From NCBI GenBank assembly GCA_002506905.1, contig DAYM01000007.1, positions 62,001 to 126,000 on the forward strand: a stretch of 64,000 nucleotides of DNA. Reading direction: 5' to 3'. The translations under genes were made by a program, and so were the position numbers. Positions 8,386 through 17,310 of this stretch are shown piece by piece. This DNA is from Methanomassiliicoccaceae archaeon UBA328. GTDB lineage: Archaea > Thermoplasmatota > Thermoplasmata > Methanomassiliicoccales > Methanomethylophilaceae. Positions within the stretch are counted from its first letter, which is position 1, and each line of letters starts with the position of its first letter. The notes under the pieces are model-generated. The model had not been told where the DNA came from. It made no database searches and saw only the letters and a list, made by a program, of their open reading frames with translations.

Positions 8386-10104
8386 TCACTTTCTCATAAT
8401 GAGGCCTTTGGCGATACGGAAGGAATTGGTGTATATCGAACCGGTCCTCCAATCGAGATCGTTCTTGTTGCAGATTGTCGAGTTTGCAAGACGGGTCCCT
8501 CTCTCCTTGGTCTCCCAAAGTTTCGCTTCGCGCTCTTCCCTGTCCGCGATCTTCATTATACCGTCGATCTCGTGCATAACGGAACGTGCGTTCTCCGTCC
8601 TCTCCTTTCTCAGACGGAGACCCTCCTCGTCGAGCCGTCCGCTGCTGTGCTCGGCCTCGGCAAGGATGTTTGCCGCGTCATAAGAGACCTCGGCCACATC
8701 ATCCCGGGTCATCCATTTCGTCTCGTATGACAGGACATATTTCCATGAAGGATTGTCCAGCCTCTGCCTGTGTTCCTCGAGTGTTCTGGCATAGAGCTTG
8801 TATCCCCATTTGTCGGGATCCTCGAAGGCCCTGCTTCCGGGATCGACGAAAGGTGCGAACGGAGCATTATAAATAAAGAGCCCGTCATCCTTTCCTACCA
8901 ATCCCCAGAGTCTCTTTGCCGCTCTGGCACTGTCCAGTGCACTGTCGATGGTCTGGAACGGAAGACCGTTCATGTAGAACATGTCCATCCTGGAGCAGTT
9001 GCTTTGGAATGCCGCGGTGACCGTCTTTTCGATCGCATCGTTGGTATAGCCTTTTCCCAAGGCCATCCTGACCTCTTCGTCATGGGAATCCGGAGAGAAC
9101 TCGATACTATATCCGCCCTCGAATGCCCTGTCGACCTTGTTCAGATATTCCGTGTTCGCTCCGTTGAAGAGCTCGATGACCACATGATTGTCTGCACCTG
9201 TCTCCTTCACTGCCTTCAGGAACCTGTCCGCATAATCCATGCCTTTCTGTCTCAGGTCACCGACTATGAAGATCGGGGCCTTCAGATAGCTATTGATACG
9301 GGCCACATCTTCGGCCAGTTTCTCCGGACTTCTGTATGCCGGCGCCTTTCTGCAGACGACCTTTCCGTTGGCATAGTGGGAACCTCCGCATTCGGCGCAA
9401 TTGACGGAACATCCTCTGACCGTGAAGACCGATGTCAGGGGCGTCTTTTCCCAACCGTACCACGGAAGGGCCCCCTTGATATCCATGTTCTTCATCACGC
9501 ATCTAATCATGTCCCCGTAATCGAAGATGATGTCATCCAGCGATTCCAGGGAATAGGTCACACCGTTGTTGTGAATCCTGCCCTCATCATCCTTCCACAC
9601 CAGGTTGGGAATGTCGGACAGGTCCTTCTGACCCTTCTTGAGGGCCTCCATCATCCTGACGGTGGGAACCTCGGTGGTGTCTCCGCGCATGACAAGGTCC
9701 ACTTCCGGCCTTTGGATCAGCTCCTCCCAGAAATACGAGGAGGAAAGACCTCCGAACTCCACCTTCGCATCGGGATGGTATTTCTTGACTATCTTGGCCA
9801 ACTCCAATGCTCCGTGCGCATGGGGAAGCCAATGAAGGTCTATGGCAAATACGTCTGCATCCAGGGACCTGATCCTCTTCTCGGCATCGAATCTGTCGCT
9901 TTGGAGCATCTGGACCGCGATATTGACTACCCTTGTCCTGAATCCGGCCGCTTCCAGATGGGAGGAGATCGTCATGAATCCTATAGGATACATCTCGAAT
10001 ACGGGCGAAGAAGGTATGACATCGCTGACGGGACCGTAGAATATCGGTTTCTTCCTGAAATCGTATACGCTCGGCGCGTGCATGAATATTATGTCGGACC
10101 CCAT
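8386..10104 (-). CDS. B12-binding domain radical SAM protein
   Basis: A 572-residue protein. Residues about 1-150 look like a cobalamin-binding Rossmann domain (His 91 in 'DLHWLPHAHG'), and a radical SAM core follows with Cys 232/236/239 in RGCSVNCAECGGS, a C-x3-C-x2-C motif. The overall pattern resembles the B12/radical SAM group named after Thermoplasma Ta0216, but I cannot confirm this by search. The substrate is unknown; a methylation or carbon-chain modification would be typical of the fold. It starts 2 nt after uppS, at the end of the folD-kptA-Mmp11-uppS array, which may hint at a lipid or cofactor substrate. Confidence 0.85.
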   Translation of the reverse strand: MGSDIIFMHAPSVYDFRKKPIFYGPVSDVIPSSPVFEMYPIGFMTISSHLEAAGFRTRVVNIAVQMLQSDRFDAEKRIRSLDADVFAIDLHWLPHAHGALELAKIVKKYHPDAKVEFGGLSSSYFWEELIQRPEVDLVMRGDTTEVPTVRMMEALKKGQKDLSDIPNLVWKDDEGRIHNNGVTYSLESLDDIIFDYGDMIRCVMKNMDIKGALPWYGWEKTPLTSVFTVRGCSVNCAECGGSHYANGKVVCRKAPAYRSPEKLAEDVARINSYLKAPIFIVGDLRQKGMDYADRFLKAVKETGADNHVVIELFNGANTEYLNKVDRAFEGGYSIEFSPDSHDEEVRMALGKGYTNDAIEKTVTAAFQSNCSRMDMFYMNGLPFQTIDSALDSARAAKRLWGLVGKDDGLFIYNAPFAPFVDPGSRAFEDPDKWGYKLYARTLEEHRQRLDNPSWKYVLSYETKWMTRDDVAEVSYDAANILAEAEHSSGRLDEEGLRLRKERTENARSVMHEIDGIMKIADREEREAKLWETKERGTRLANSTICNKNDLDWRTGSIYTNSFRIAKGLIMRK

Positions 10105-10105
10105 C

Positions 10106-10888
10106 TCATTCCCCGTAACGTCTTATGCGGCTCTGATAGGACCTTATGGCCCTTAAAAGATCGATGTATCTGAAACCGGGCCAGTACACATCAGTGAAAT
10201 AAAGCTCGGAATATGCTATCTGCCAAAGCAGGAAATTGGAAATGCGCACCTCTCCCGAAGTACGGAGGATCAGGTCCGGATCGGGAAGGTCCGAGGTATA
10301 CAGATGATCCGAGAACGTCTTCTCGTCGATGTCGTCCACGCTCATCTTGCCGTCCCTGACCTTTACGGCGATATCCTTCACCGCCATGATGATCTCCTGC
10401 CTGCTTCCGTAGGCCAGTGCGATCGTGAAATTGAAATTGGAATAATCCTTGGTCTTCTGTTCGGCATAATCTATGGCCTCCAGAAGGTCCGGGGGGAGTG
10501 TCTCGCGGTTGCCCATGACCCTGACCCTCATGCCCTCGCGATGGGTCTTCTCCATGTCCGCGACCTTGTAAAGTGATGCTTCGCAGAGATTCATGAGATA
10601 ATCTACCTCGCCGGTAGGCCTCGAGAAATTCTCGGTGGAGAAGGCGTACACCGTGACGTATTTTATGCCGAGTCCGAAACACCAGCCCAGAAGCTCTTCG
10701 AGTTTCAGTTCTCCTTTCTCGTGACCCACGTTGACGTCTGCTTCCATCATCTCATGGGCGTACCTGCGGTTGCCGTCCATGATTATGGCAAGATGATTCG
10801 GGATCGCCCCGCCTTCCCTGACCTCTTTCAGCAATTGCTTCTCATACTGAGAATATGCTGTTTTGGAGATCATTTTGGAAACGGTCAT
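10106..10888 (-). CDS. uppS: Polyprenyl diphosphate synthase, cis-type (UppS family)
   Basis: Cis-prenyltransferase that condenses isopentenyl diphosphate to a long-chain polyprenyl diphosphate, the precursor of the archaeal dolichyl-type lipid carrier for glycosylation. The 260-residue protein has the catalytic AIIMDGNRRYA (Asp 38), 'YAFSTENFSRP' and the C-terminal 'DLILRTSGEVRISNFLLWQ', where the RTSGE-x-R-x-S-x-F-x-x-W signature is complete. In archaea the primer is probably geranylgeranyl diphosphate (family knowledge). It follows the Mmp11-like gene by 6 nt. Confidence 0.93.
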   Translation of the reverse strand: MTVSKMISKTAYSQYEKQLLKEVREGGAIPNHLAIIMDGNRRYAHEMMEADVNVGHEKGELKLEELLGWCFGLGIKYVTVYAFSTENFSRPTGEVDYLMNLCEASLYKVADMEKTHREGMRVRVMGNRETLPPDLLEAIDYAEQKTKDYSNFNFTIALAYGSRQEIIMAVKDIAVKVRDGKMSVDDIDEKTFSDHLYTSDLPDPDLILRTSGEVRISNFLLWQIAYSELYFTDVYWPGFRYIDLLRAIRSYQSRIRRYGE

Positions 10889-10894
10889 TGAACC

Positions 10895-11845
10895 TCACTG
10901 GAAATCTTCGGGGATCCCCGCCGATCTGGCGCCAAGGTCGAAACAGCCTATGGCGGCCACTGCTCCGATGACGCCTTTGTCACCGGTGACTGATATTATC
11001 TGAACGCCGTTCTCTTCGGCGACCCTGATCGCATCCTCGGGCTTGAACAGCTCGCACTTGGCCCTCCATCCGAAGTCCTTGAGTGCATCCGGGATCCTGA
11101 GTCCCTGGAATACGGTCATGACCGCGTCTTTGGAATAAGAATGGTCTTTGATGAATTCCCTGGCATATTCTATCAATGCAGGTATCTCATCCTCGGTCAC
11201 CGCGAAAGATACTGCCGTCGAACAGCAGTTCGTGGTCTTGTTCGGTACCTTCGGATTCAGCTGGATGATCTTGTGATCGATGAAACGCCCGATCGGACAT
11301 TCCGTACCCAATTTGAGTGCAACGACCCAAGAAGCGCCTTTCTCCTTTGTATCGGTATCATCCATTCCGATGATGACCCTTACGCGCTTCGGCGTTATGA
11401 TATCAACATGCGCCTTGAATGCGCCTCCGATCTTGAAATCGTCGGGATATTCCGTCCTTATGACATCGTCGCACTGAGGGATGCACGCACCGATACCTAC
11501 CGATGCTCCTGCAATGCCGTACCATGTTGTGCGCACTTCGTTTCCCTCGACCTTCAGCGCCGCGAGCCCCTGTCCTCCCATATCCGTGGAAACGGGTCCG
11601 AAATGAAGTTCCCTCTCTCCGATAACGGTATCCATTATCAGGGTCTGACCTTCCATGCGTATCTCGTCGATGACGCCTTTCGTGCGTCTTCTGTTGACTA
11701 TATCCCATTCTCCGGGACCGCGGGCGACGCACTGCTCGACTATCTGGGCTATTCCGTTCTCCTCATCCACAAGCGTGAGGTATCCGCGACAGAACAAAGG
11801 ACCGTATTTGGCCTTCACTTCATCAGGTCTCAGTATCTGGACCAT
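10895..11845 (-). CDS. Probable methanogenesis marker protein 11 (Mmp11-like)
   Basis: A 316-residue protein whose centre carries GMDDTDTKEKGASW (from residue 160), the DDTD nucleotide-binding motif shared by TiaS-type tRNA agmatinylcytidine synthases and by the methanogen-restricted marker 11 family. The N-terminal 150 residues are typical of the marker family and not of TiaS, and the length fits. Its biochemical role is unknown. It abuts kptA, an RNA-repair or phosphate-transfer enzyme, without a gap. Assignment is from memory of the family. Confidence 0.75.
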   Translation of the reverse strand: MVQILRPDEVKAKYGPLFCRGYLTLVDEENGIAQIVEQCVARGPGEWDIVNRRRTKGVIDEIRMEGQTLIMDTVIGERELHFGPVSTDMGGQGLAALKVEGNEVRTTWYGIAGASVGIGACIPQCDDVIRTEYPDDFKIGGAFKAHVDIITPKRVRVIIGMDDTDTKEKGASWVVALKLGTECPIGRFIDHKIIQLNPKVPNKTTNCCSTAVSFAVTEDEIPALIEYAREFIKDHSYSKDAVMTVFQGLRIPDALKDFGWRAKCELFKPEDAIRVAEENGVQIISVTGDKGVIGAVAAIGCFDLGARSAGIPEDFQ

Positions 11846-12523
11846 TCACTCACCGTCTCCGGTGTCCTCATCATCGTCGTAATACTCGTCCTCTTCCTTT
11901 TCCGCTATGGAAAGGAACTCCGGTGGGACTCCGTCGCAAAGGAAGACGGTCTTTGCCGCCCTTCCGATCTTGATACCGGCCTCTTCGCAGCCGACGACAT
12001 CGACCTCGAGGATAATGGGATTCTCCGTACGGACCTGCCCGGCCTTCATCGCATCATCGTACGATCTGGAAAGGTGGACCATCGCCCTGTCCGACGGAAG
12101 GATCCCCGTTTCCATGATGATGTCGCACTCTTCCTCGGTGGTGGGGTAATAAAGTGAATAGGGGTTCTCGTCCGTCGGGAGGTTGAGCTCTAATTTGATG
12201 GTGTGGCCGTATGTTGCCCTGACGTCAGAACCGCAGATCTGGTATCTTCCCTTGGGATCCGTATGGACCATGGCCTCGATATGATACGGTCTGAGCCATT
12301 TCATTCTCGGGTTGCGTTCTTTCACAGCAGCGACGATGTCCCTGATGTCGACAAAACCCTGTTCGTCCATCTCGAGATTGTACTTGCCGTGCCTGAGGAT
12401 CGCTGCCATGGACCTCCCCAGTTTCTCGACCTCGTAGTCACTCATGATGAATTTTCCTTCTTCCCCGCATATGGGACAGAATTCGTCACGGAAATAGCCG
12501 TGATCCTCACAGTCTCTTATCAT
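11846..12523 (-). CDS. kptA: RNA 2'-phosphotransferase Tpt1/KptA
   Basis: Transfers an internal RNA 2'-phosphate to NAD+, forming ADP-ribose cyclic phosphate. The 225-residue protein has an N-terminal zinc-binding segment (Cys 5, Cys 16 and Cys 19 with nearby His), then the catalytic domain with ILRHGKYNL (residues about 42-50), 'HGHTI/YGHTIKL' and 'VHLSRSYDDA'. The C-terminus is a short acidic tail (about 205-225) not typical of the family. Archaea do not splice tRNA by the 2'-phosphate route, so its substrate is uncertain. It starts 4 nt after folD. Confidence 0.92.
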   Translation of the reverse strand: MIRDCEDHGYFRDEFCPICGEEGKFIMSDYEVEKLGRSMAAILRHGKYNLEMDEQGFVDIRDIVAAVKERNPRMKWLRPYHIEAMVHTDPKGRYQICGSDVRATYGHTIKLELNLPTDENPYSLYYPTTEEECDIIMETGILPSDRAMVHLSRSYDDAMKAGQVRTENPIILEVDVVGCEEAGIKIGRAAKTVFLCDGVPPEFLSIAEKEEDEYYDDDEDTGDGE

Positions 12524-12527
12524 ATCC

Positions 12528-13415
12528 TCACCTTAAACGGGTGGCGCATTCGGTCGCCTTTACCGCATTGGCCATCAGCATGCAGATGGTCATAGGGCCT
12601 ACTCCTCCCGGAACAGGCGTTATCGCAGACGCGATCTCCTTCACATTCTCGAAATCCACATCCCCTACGAGCCTCGAACCGTTCTTGGCCGCGGGATCCG
12701 GTACTCTGTTGGTACCGACATCGATGACGACCGCACCTTCTTTCACCATATCCTTTGTGATGAAGCGTGCCTTTCCTATCGCCACGATGAGTATGTCCGC
12801 CTGACGGGTGATCTCCGGCAGGTTCTGTGTCCTTGAATGGACCACTGTGACCGTTGAATCGGCGCCTTTGCCTTTTTGGACCATCATCGCCGCCATGGGC
12901 TTGCCGACGATATTGCTCCTTCCCACTACGACGACATGCTTTCCGGAGGTCTCCACTCCGGACCTGATGAGCATCTGTTGTACGCCTGCGGGTGTTGCCG
13001 GAAGGAAACTGGGATCTCCGATGAGCATCCTGCCCACATTCTCCGGATGGAAACAATCGGCGTCCTTCTTGGGGTCGATCGCATTGATGATCGTATCTTC
13101 GTTGATATGTTTGGGAAGCGGCAGCTGGACGAGGAATCCGTGTATGGAGTCGTCGGCGTTGAGCTCGTTGACCTTTGCCAGGAGCTCCGCTTCTGTCGTG
13201 GACTCGGGAAGGACGATGGTGACGGAATGCATTCCGAGCTCCTCGCACTTCTTCCCTTTCATCCTGACGTAGACCTGCGATGCGGGATCCTCTCCCACAA
13301 GGACGACGGCCAGACCGGGTACGATACCTTCGGCCTTCAGTTTTCCGATCCTCTCCCTGAGCTCCGAATAGATACTTTCGGAGACCTCTTTGCCCAATAT
13401 CAGACGAGCGGTCAA
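12528..13415 (-). CDS. folD: Methylenetetrahydrofolate dehydrogenase / cyclohydrolase
   Basis: Bifunctional enzyme interconverting methylene-, methenyl- and formyl-tetrahydrofolate. The 295-residue protein contains VGEDPASQVYVRMKGKKC with the catalytic Lys, 'GFLVQLPLPKHI' and the C-terminal 'PVPGGVGPMTICML'. Start is a TTG at 13415 about 30 nt downstream of a TATA-like box (13442-13454). It heads the kptA-Mmp11-uppS-radical SAM array. The formyl-tetrahydrofolate it can make would feed PurH at 33751-35307. Confidence 0.94.
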   Translation of the reverse strand: MTARLILGKEVSESIYSELRERIGKLKAEGIVPGLAVVLVGEDPASQVYVRMKGKKCEELGMHSVTIVLPESTTEAELLAKVNELNADDSIHGFLVQLPLPKHINEDTIINAIDPKKDADCFHPENVGRMLIGDPSFLPATPAGVQQMLIRSGVETSGKHVVVVGRSNIVGKPMAAMMVQKGKGADSTVTVVHSRTQNLPEITRQADILIVAIGKARFITKDMVKEGAVVIDVGTNRVPDPAAKNGSRLVGDVDFENVKEIASAITPVPGGVGPMTICMLMANAVKATECATRLR

Positions 13416-13632
13416 AATAGCACCAAGGCCTTGAAAGCCATCTAGTTATATTAAGGATACCGCGACGGCAGATGTTCACGGTCATGCGTCCGATATGTAT
13501 TTTTGACGGATTGCTCCGCGGCAGAATTTGTGAATAATAGTGGAATGCCGGAGATTATCCTGCGAAAAGTAGTAAATACAGTCATATTAAGTTGTGAAAA
13601 ATAGTAATAAGCATACAGGGATGCTCTAACAT

Positions 13633-14978
13633 ATGCGTAGAAAGATCGACGATCATCTGGCAAAATGGAGATCTGACAAAGACGGAAAATGCCTGATGAT
13701 CGAAGGTGCCAGACAAGTTGGAAAGACCTACTCCGTATCAGAATTCGGAAAAAACTACGATAGTTACATCGAGATCAATTTTGCCAATAATCCCGAACTC
13801 TCCCGGATATTCGACAACGGACTCGACGCAGAATCCATTCTGTTCAATCTCAGAATAGAGTTTCCCGGGCGTGTGACACCCAACAATACGCTTCTTCTGC
13901 TTGATGAGACACATCTGTGTTCCCCCGCGAGGACCGCCCTGAAACCGCTGGCGGTCGATGGGAGACTGGATGTGATATCATCCGGTTCGCTCCTCGGCCT
14001 ACATTATGAAGATACCACCTTTATCCTGCCGGGTACGTCACCCATTATGAACTGAGGTCCATGGACTTCGAGGAATTCCTATGGGCCCTTGGCATGGAGC
14101 AGGAGATCATAAACAGAGCCAAAGAATGCGTGTCCGAAAAGAAAGAACTCCTGGAAACGCTGTATGAGAAGTTCTCGGAACTGTACAGGATATGTGCGGC
14201 AGTAGGAGGAATGCCGGAGTGTGTGAAGAAGTATGTCGAGACCGCTGATCTCGAACAATGCAGGAAGATCCAGGCCGACATCCTGTCCGATTACCGCGAG
14301 GACATACAGAAATATGCCGTCGGAAACGACAAGACCCGCGCCACCGCATGTCTTGATTCGATACCGAAACAGCTGGCATCCGGCTACTCCCGTTTCAGAT
14401 ATCTCGATATCGAGAACAGAACCAATGCCGGCTTCCGCGAATACTCGACATCCATAGAATGGCTGAAAGGTGCCGGGATAATCGAACTCTGCTACGCCTT
14501 AGATGCTCCCGTTTATCCGCTGTCGGCAGGAAAGAAACCCAAGACATTCAAGATATACATGAAGGACACCGGACTCCTGATATCCATGTTGGACAGAAAG
14601 ACCGTCGCCGCGCTGATATTCCGCGACACGGGGGTCGATCTCGGGACCGTCATGGAGAACGCGATATGCGAATCTCTTACCAAAACCGGATTCAAAGCCA
14701 TGTACTTCGAAAGGAACGGACGTCTGGAGATCGATTTCATCATCGACCTAGGCAGCAACATTGCCGCCGTGGAGGTAAAAACAGGCAAAGGACGGACAGC
14801 ACTGTCCCTGAACAGACTCATGTCCGAATTCAACATGATCGGGATCAGATTCGAAGATTCCAACATATTCACGGATGACAAAGGAATAACACATTATCCG
14901 CTGTTCACATCATCATTTTTCTATCCGGAGAAAATAGAACTGAAAGCAGATTACAAACATCTGGTGAAAAAAGAATGA
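13633..14978 (+). pseudogene. AAA (AAA_14/DUF4143-type) ATPase, broken by a frameshift
   Basis: Two frames together encode one protein of about 448 residues. The first (13633-14055) has the Walker A segment EGARQVGKT and the Walker B-like 'LLLLDETHL' and ends after SSGSLLGLHYEDTTF. The second continues in frame from about 14018 with 'YPAGYVTHYELRSMDFEEFLWALG', the expected family continuation, and runs to 14978 through the DUF4143-type domain ('MYFERNGRLEIDFII', 'AVEVKTGKGR'). One missing base near 14015-14025 explains the break. Such ATPases are often linked to toxin-like or mobile accessory regions. The gene is either a recent pseudogene or a sequencing error; no amber codon is involved. 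Confidence 0.88.
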
Positions 14979-15791
14979 TCACTTCGAGAAACGGTCTCCC
15001 GCCTCAGGTATGACCATGGGTTTGAAACCCATATCGATAAGCTCTTCCAAGACCTTCTTGAGAGAGGCCATGTTCTCTCTGATACGGGCATCGTCCATCC
15101 TGCCGTCCTTGCGTGATTCGCACATGTGCCAGGTGTGCGTAGCAAGGGTGAAAACACCCTTATCTGCGCGCGACGCCAACTCAAGATAATGGTCGGGATG
15201 CCTCCTGCCTTCATGCATCGGCCAGAGATAAGCGGACATCTTCTTCCCTTCGGAATCCAGATCGTCTGCCACACGGACCTCCGTCACCCCGTTGTCCAAT
15301 TTCTCCGGGATCAGACATTCGCTGAGCGGTGCGTAAAGGGATGAGTCGTATTCTATACCGAGACCGGGAAGACAGCCCATGACGAAATCGTCCGTCTTCA
15401 TGTACGGCGCCCTGAAGCATCTCGGTTTGGTGCCGACCGTGTCGGTGACGATCTGAGACGCCCTGTCCAGTATCGCGACTATCATATCGCCGGTCAGGGC
15501 GACATCGTTGCATCCGGTCAGGTCCTCGTGGTCGAGACCGTGCATGCCGACCTCGTGACCGTCGAGGTAATTCGAGCATTCGATGGTCTCCAGCGTCCTC
15601 GCCTCGGCGAAGAATGTTGCCTTCATGCCGATCTCATCGAGAAGTTCGGACAACAGTGCCAGACCTTTGGATGTGGAGGCGAACCTCGGCGATGCGCCGA
15701 GGCCGCGGTCTATGGATCCCGCTGCCAGTTGGCCGTCTATGCAGATGTTCACGTCGCGATCGACGTCCACCGTCAGACAGAGCGCCTTCAA
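14979..15791 (-). CDS. Polysaccharide deacetylase family protein
   Basis: A 270-residue NodB-fold protein. Visible motifs: 'LTVDVDRDVN' near the start (metal/base Asp), 'ATFFAEART', 'GHEVGMHGLDHEDLT' (the H-x4-H metal pair) and 'RAPYMKTDD' (substrate-binding Arg). The TATHTWHM segment near residue 217 is the late His motif. No signal peptide is present, so it probably acts in the cytoplasm on a sugar, glycolipid or small amide. It begins 4 nt after AMP phosphorylase ends, so it is the last gene of the AMP-pathway operon. Confidence 0.88.
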   Translation of the reverse strand: MKALCLTVDVDRDVNICIDGQLAAGSIDRGLGASPRFASTSKGLALLSELLDEIGMKATFFAEARTLETIECSNYLDGHEVGMHGLDHEDLTGCNDVALTGDMIVAILDRASQIVTDTVGTKPRCFRAPYMKTDDFVMGCLPGLGIEYDSSLYAPLSECLIPEKLDNGVTEVRVADDLDSEGKKMSAYLWPMHEGRRHPDHYLELASRADKGVFTLATHTWHMCESRKDGRMDDARIRENMASLKKVLEELIDMGFKPMVIPEAGDRFSK

Positions 15792-15795
15792 AGTA

Positions 15796-17310
15796 TCATC
15801 TGACCTTTGTTGCCGTGACCCTCTTTATGAGCATGCCTTCGATCTCGAAGGGTCTGTACCTTGTTGCGATATCCTTGGCACGCTGCAATTTTGCCTCATT
15901 GTCGGCATAGATCTGGAAGAGGAGGTCTCCGACCTCCACTCTCTGGCCTTTCTTCCTATGAAGCAATATACCCGCCCCTTTATCGGACGGGGCGCCTGCG
16001 GCCTTTGCTATGGAGACTATGTTCTTGTTGTCTATATCGTGAACGTATCCGGCCGTGGACGATGTCACATCGAATACGAACTCGCCCGGGACCAGGTCCT
16101 TTGACGACAGGTCCGGCCTTCCGCCCTGGGCCACGACGATCTCCATGAATTTCTTATGGGCGACCCCGGAATCCAAAAGCTCTCTGGCCTTGACCGCACC
16201 GTTGACTATGCCGCCCATCTCCAGGATTATTCCCGCGAGATCGCATGCCTTCTCGATGACACTCGACGGATGTTTCGCACCTTCTAGGATGCTTATGCAT
16301 TCCCTTGCCTCGAGTTTGGGGCCGATCGCATTTCCGACGGGCTGGTCGGCGTATGTGATCGCGCATTCGATGTGTATCCCGAGCTGCTCGCCCAGGTCCA
16401 TGAAGTCTCTGGCGTATGCACGTGCGACCTCGATCGTAGGTACCTTGGTGCCCTTCCCTGTAGGAATGTCCACCAGCAGATGCGTGGCGCCTATGGCGAC
16501 CTTCTTACTGAGGATGGAAGCGAGCATCTGGGCGCGCGGATTGATACCGAGCGGATGCTCCACCTTGATGACCATATCGTCCACGGGTGCGATGTTCATG
16601 GAACCTCCCCATGCGAACACACCTCCGACCTCTTCGGATATCATTTTGAGGGTCTGCGCATCGAGTTCCACATTGCAGAACGTCTCCACGAAATCGGATG
16701 TTCCGCATGCGCTGCTGATGGCACGCGAAGACGTCTTCGGAAGCATCAGACCCGCTGCGGCCACTATGGAAACGACTATGGGTGTGATCTTGTTCCCGGG
16801 AACTCCTCCCATGCTGTGGAAATCGAATACGGGAGTGCGGTCGAACTCGATCCTGTCTCCCGTGTCCACCATGGCCTCGGTGAATGCGGCGATCTCCTCT
16901 ATGTCCATTCCGTTGATGTACAGGGCGGTGAGCCATGCGGAGATCTCTATCTTGGACAGCTTGGAATCGACGATATCCTGGACTATTCCCCTGATCTCGT
17001 CGGATGACAGCTTCTTGTTGTCCATCTTCTTGCGGATGCCTCTGACGGAATCCGGATTGGCGGAGAAGAACACCTCCACGGTATCTCCGTCCTTGATGTC
17101 CAGTCTTCTCATTATCTCGTCTATGACGCAGATCTCCCCTACCTTCTGGAAGGAGTCCGAGATGACCACGACCGCTACTGCGCTCTCTTTGTTCGCTTCG
17201 ATGCGCACACGGTCGTTCTCCTTGATGCCGAGCGCCTTGGCGTCGGCCTCGGTCAGCATGACGGCCAGATCTGCGGCGTCAGCGTCGACTTCCCTTGCTA
17301 TCAGCTTCAT
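15796..17310 (-). CDS. deoA: AMP phosphorylase
   Basis: Phosphorolyses AMP (and CMP/UMP) to ribose 1,5-bisphosphate and the base, first step of the archaeal AMP pathway. The 504-residue protein belongs to the thymidine phosphorylase family, with an N-terminal domain of about 80 residues typical of the archaeal enzymes and then the catalytic region 'FHSMGGVPGNKITPIVV' and 'KTSSRAISSACGTSD'. The ATG at 17310 overlaps the RuBisCO stop as ATGA; the frame opens five codons earlier. The order isomerase-RuBisCO-phosphorylase encodes the complete pathway. Confidence 0.94.
   Translation of the reverse strand: MKLIAREVDADAADLAVMLTEADAKALGIKENDRVRIEANKESAVAVVVISDSFQKVGEICVIDEIMRRLDIKDGDTVEVFFSANPDSVRGIRKKMDNKKLSSDEIRGIVQDIVDSKLSKIEISAWLTALYINGMDIEEIAAFTEAMVDTGDRIEFDRTPVFDFHSMGGVPGNKITPIVVSIVAAAGLMLPKTSSRAISSACGTSDFVETFCNVELDAQTLKMISEEVGGVFAWGGSMNIAPVDDMVIKVEHPLGINPRAQMLASILSKKVAIGATHLLVDIPTGKGTKVPTIEVARAYARDFMDLGEQLGIHIECAITYADQPVGNAIGPKLEARECISILEGAKHPSSVIEKACDLAGIILEMGGIVNGAVKARELLDSGVAHKKFMEIVVAQGGRPDLSSKDLVPGEFVFDVTSSTAGYVHDIDNKNIVSIAKAAGAPSDKGAGILLHRKKGQRVEVGDLLFQIYADNEAKLQRAKDIATRYRPFEIEGMLIKRVTATKVR

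Noticed and set aside
8770..10173. 467-codon open frame on the plus strand opposite the B12-radical SAM gene
   Set aside because: It is a codon-bias shadow of the radical SAM gene, which has clear motifs on the other strand. The same holds for long antisense frames at 17352-18536, 31401-32543, 36092-37102, 46763-48136 and 61047-62453.
14010..14030. Programmed -1 frameshift in the ATPase gene
   Set aside because: No canonical slippery heptamer (X XXY YYZ) and no strong downstream structure; a simple base loss is more likely.
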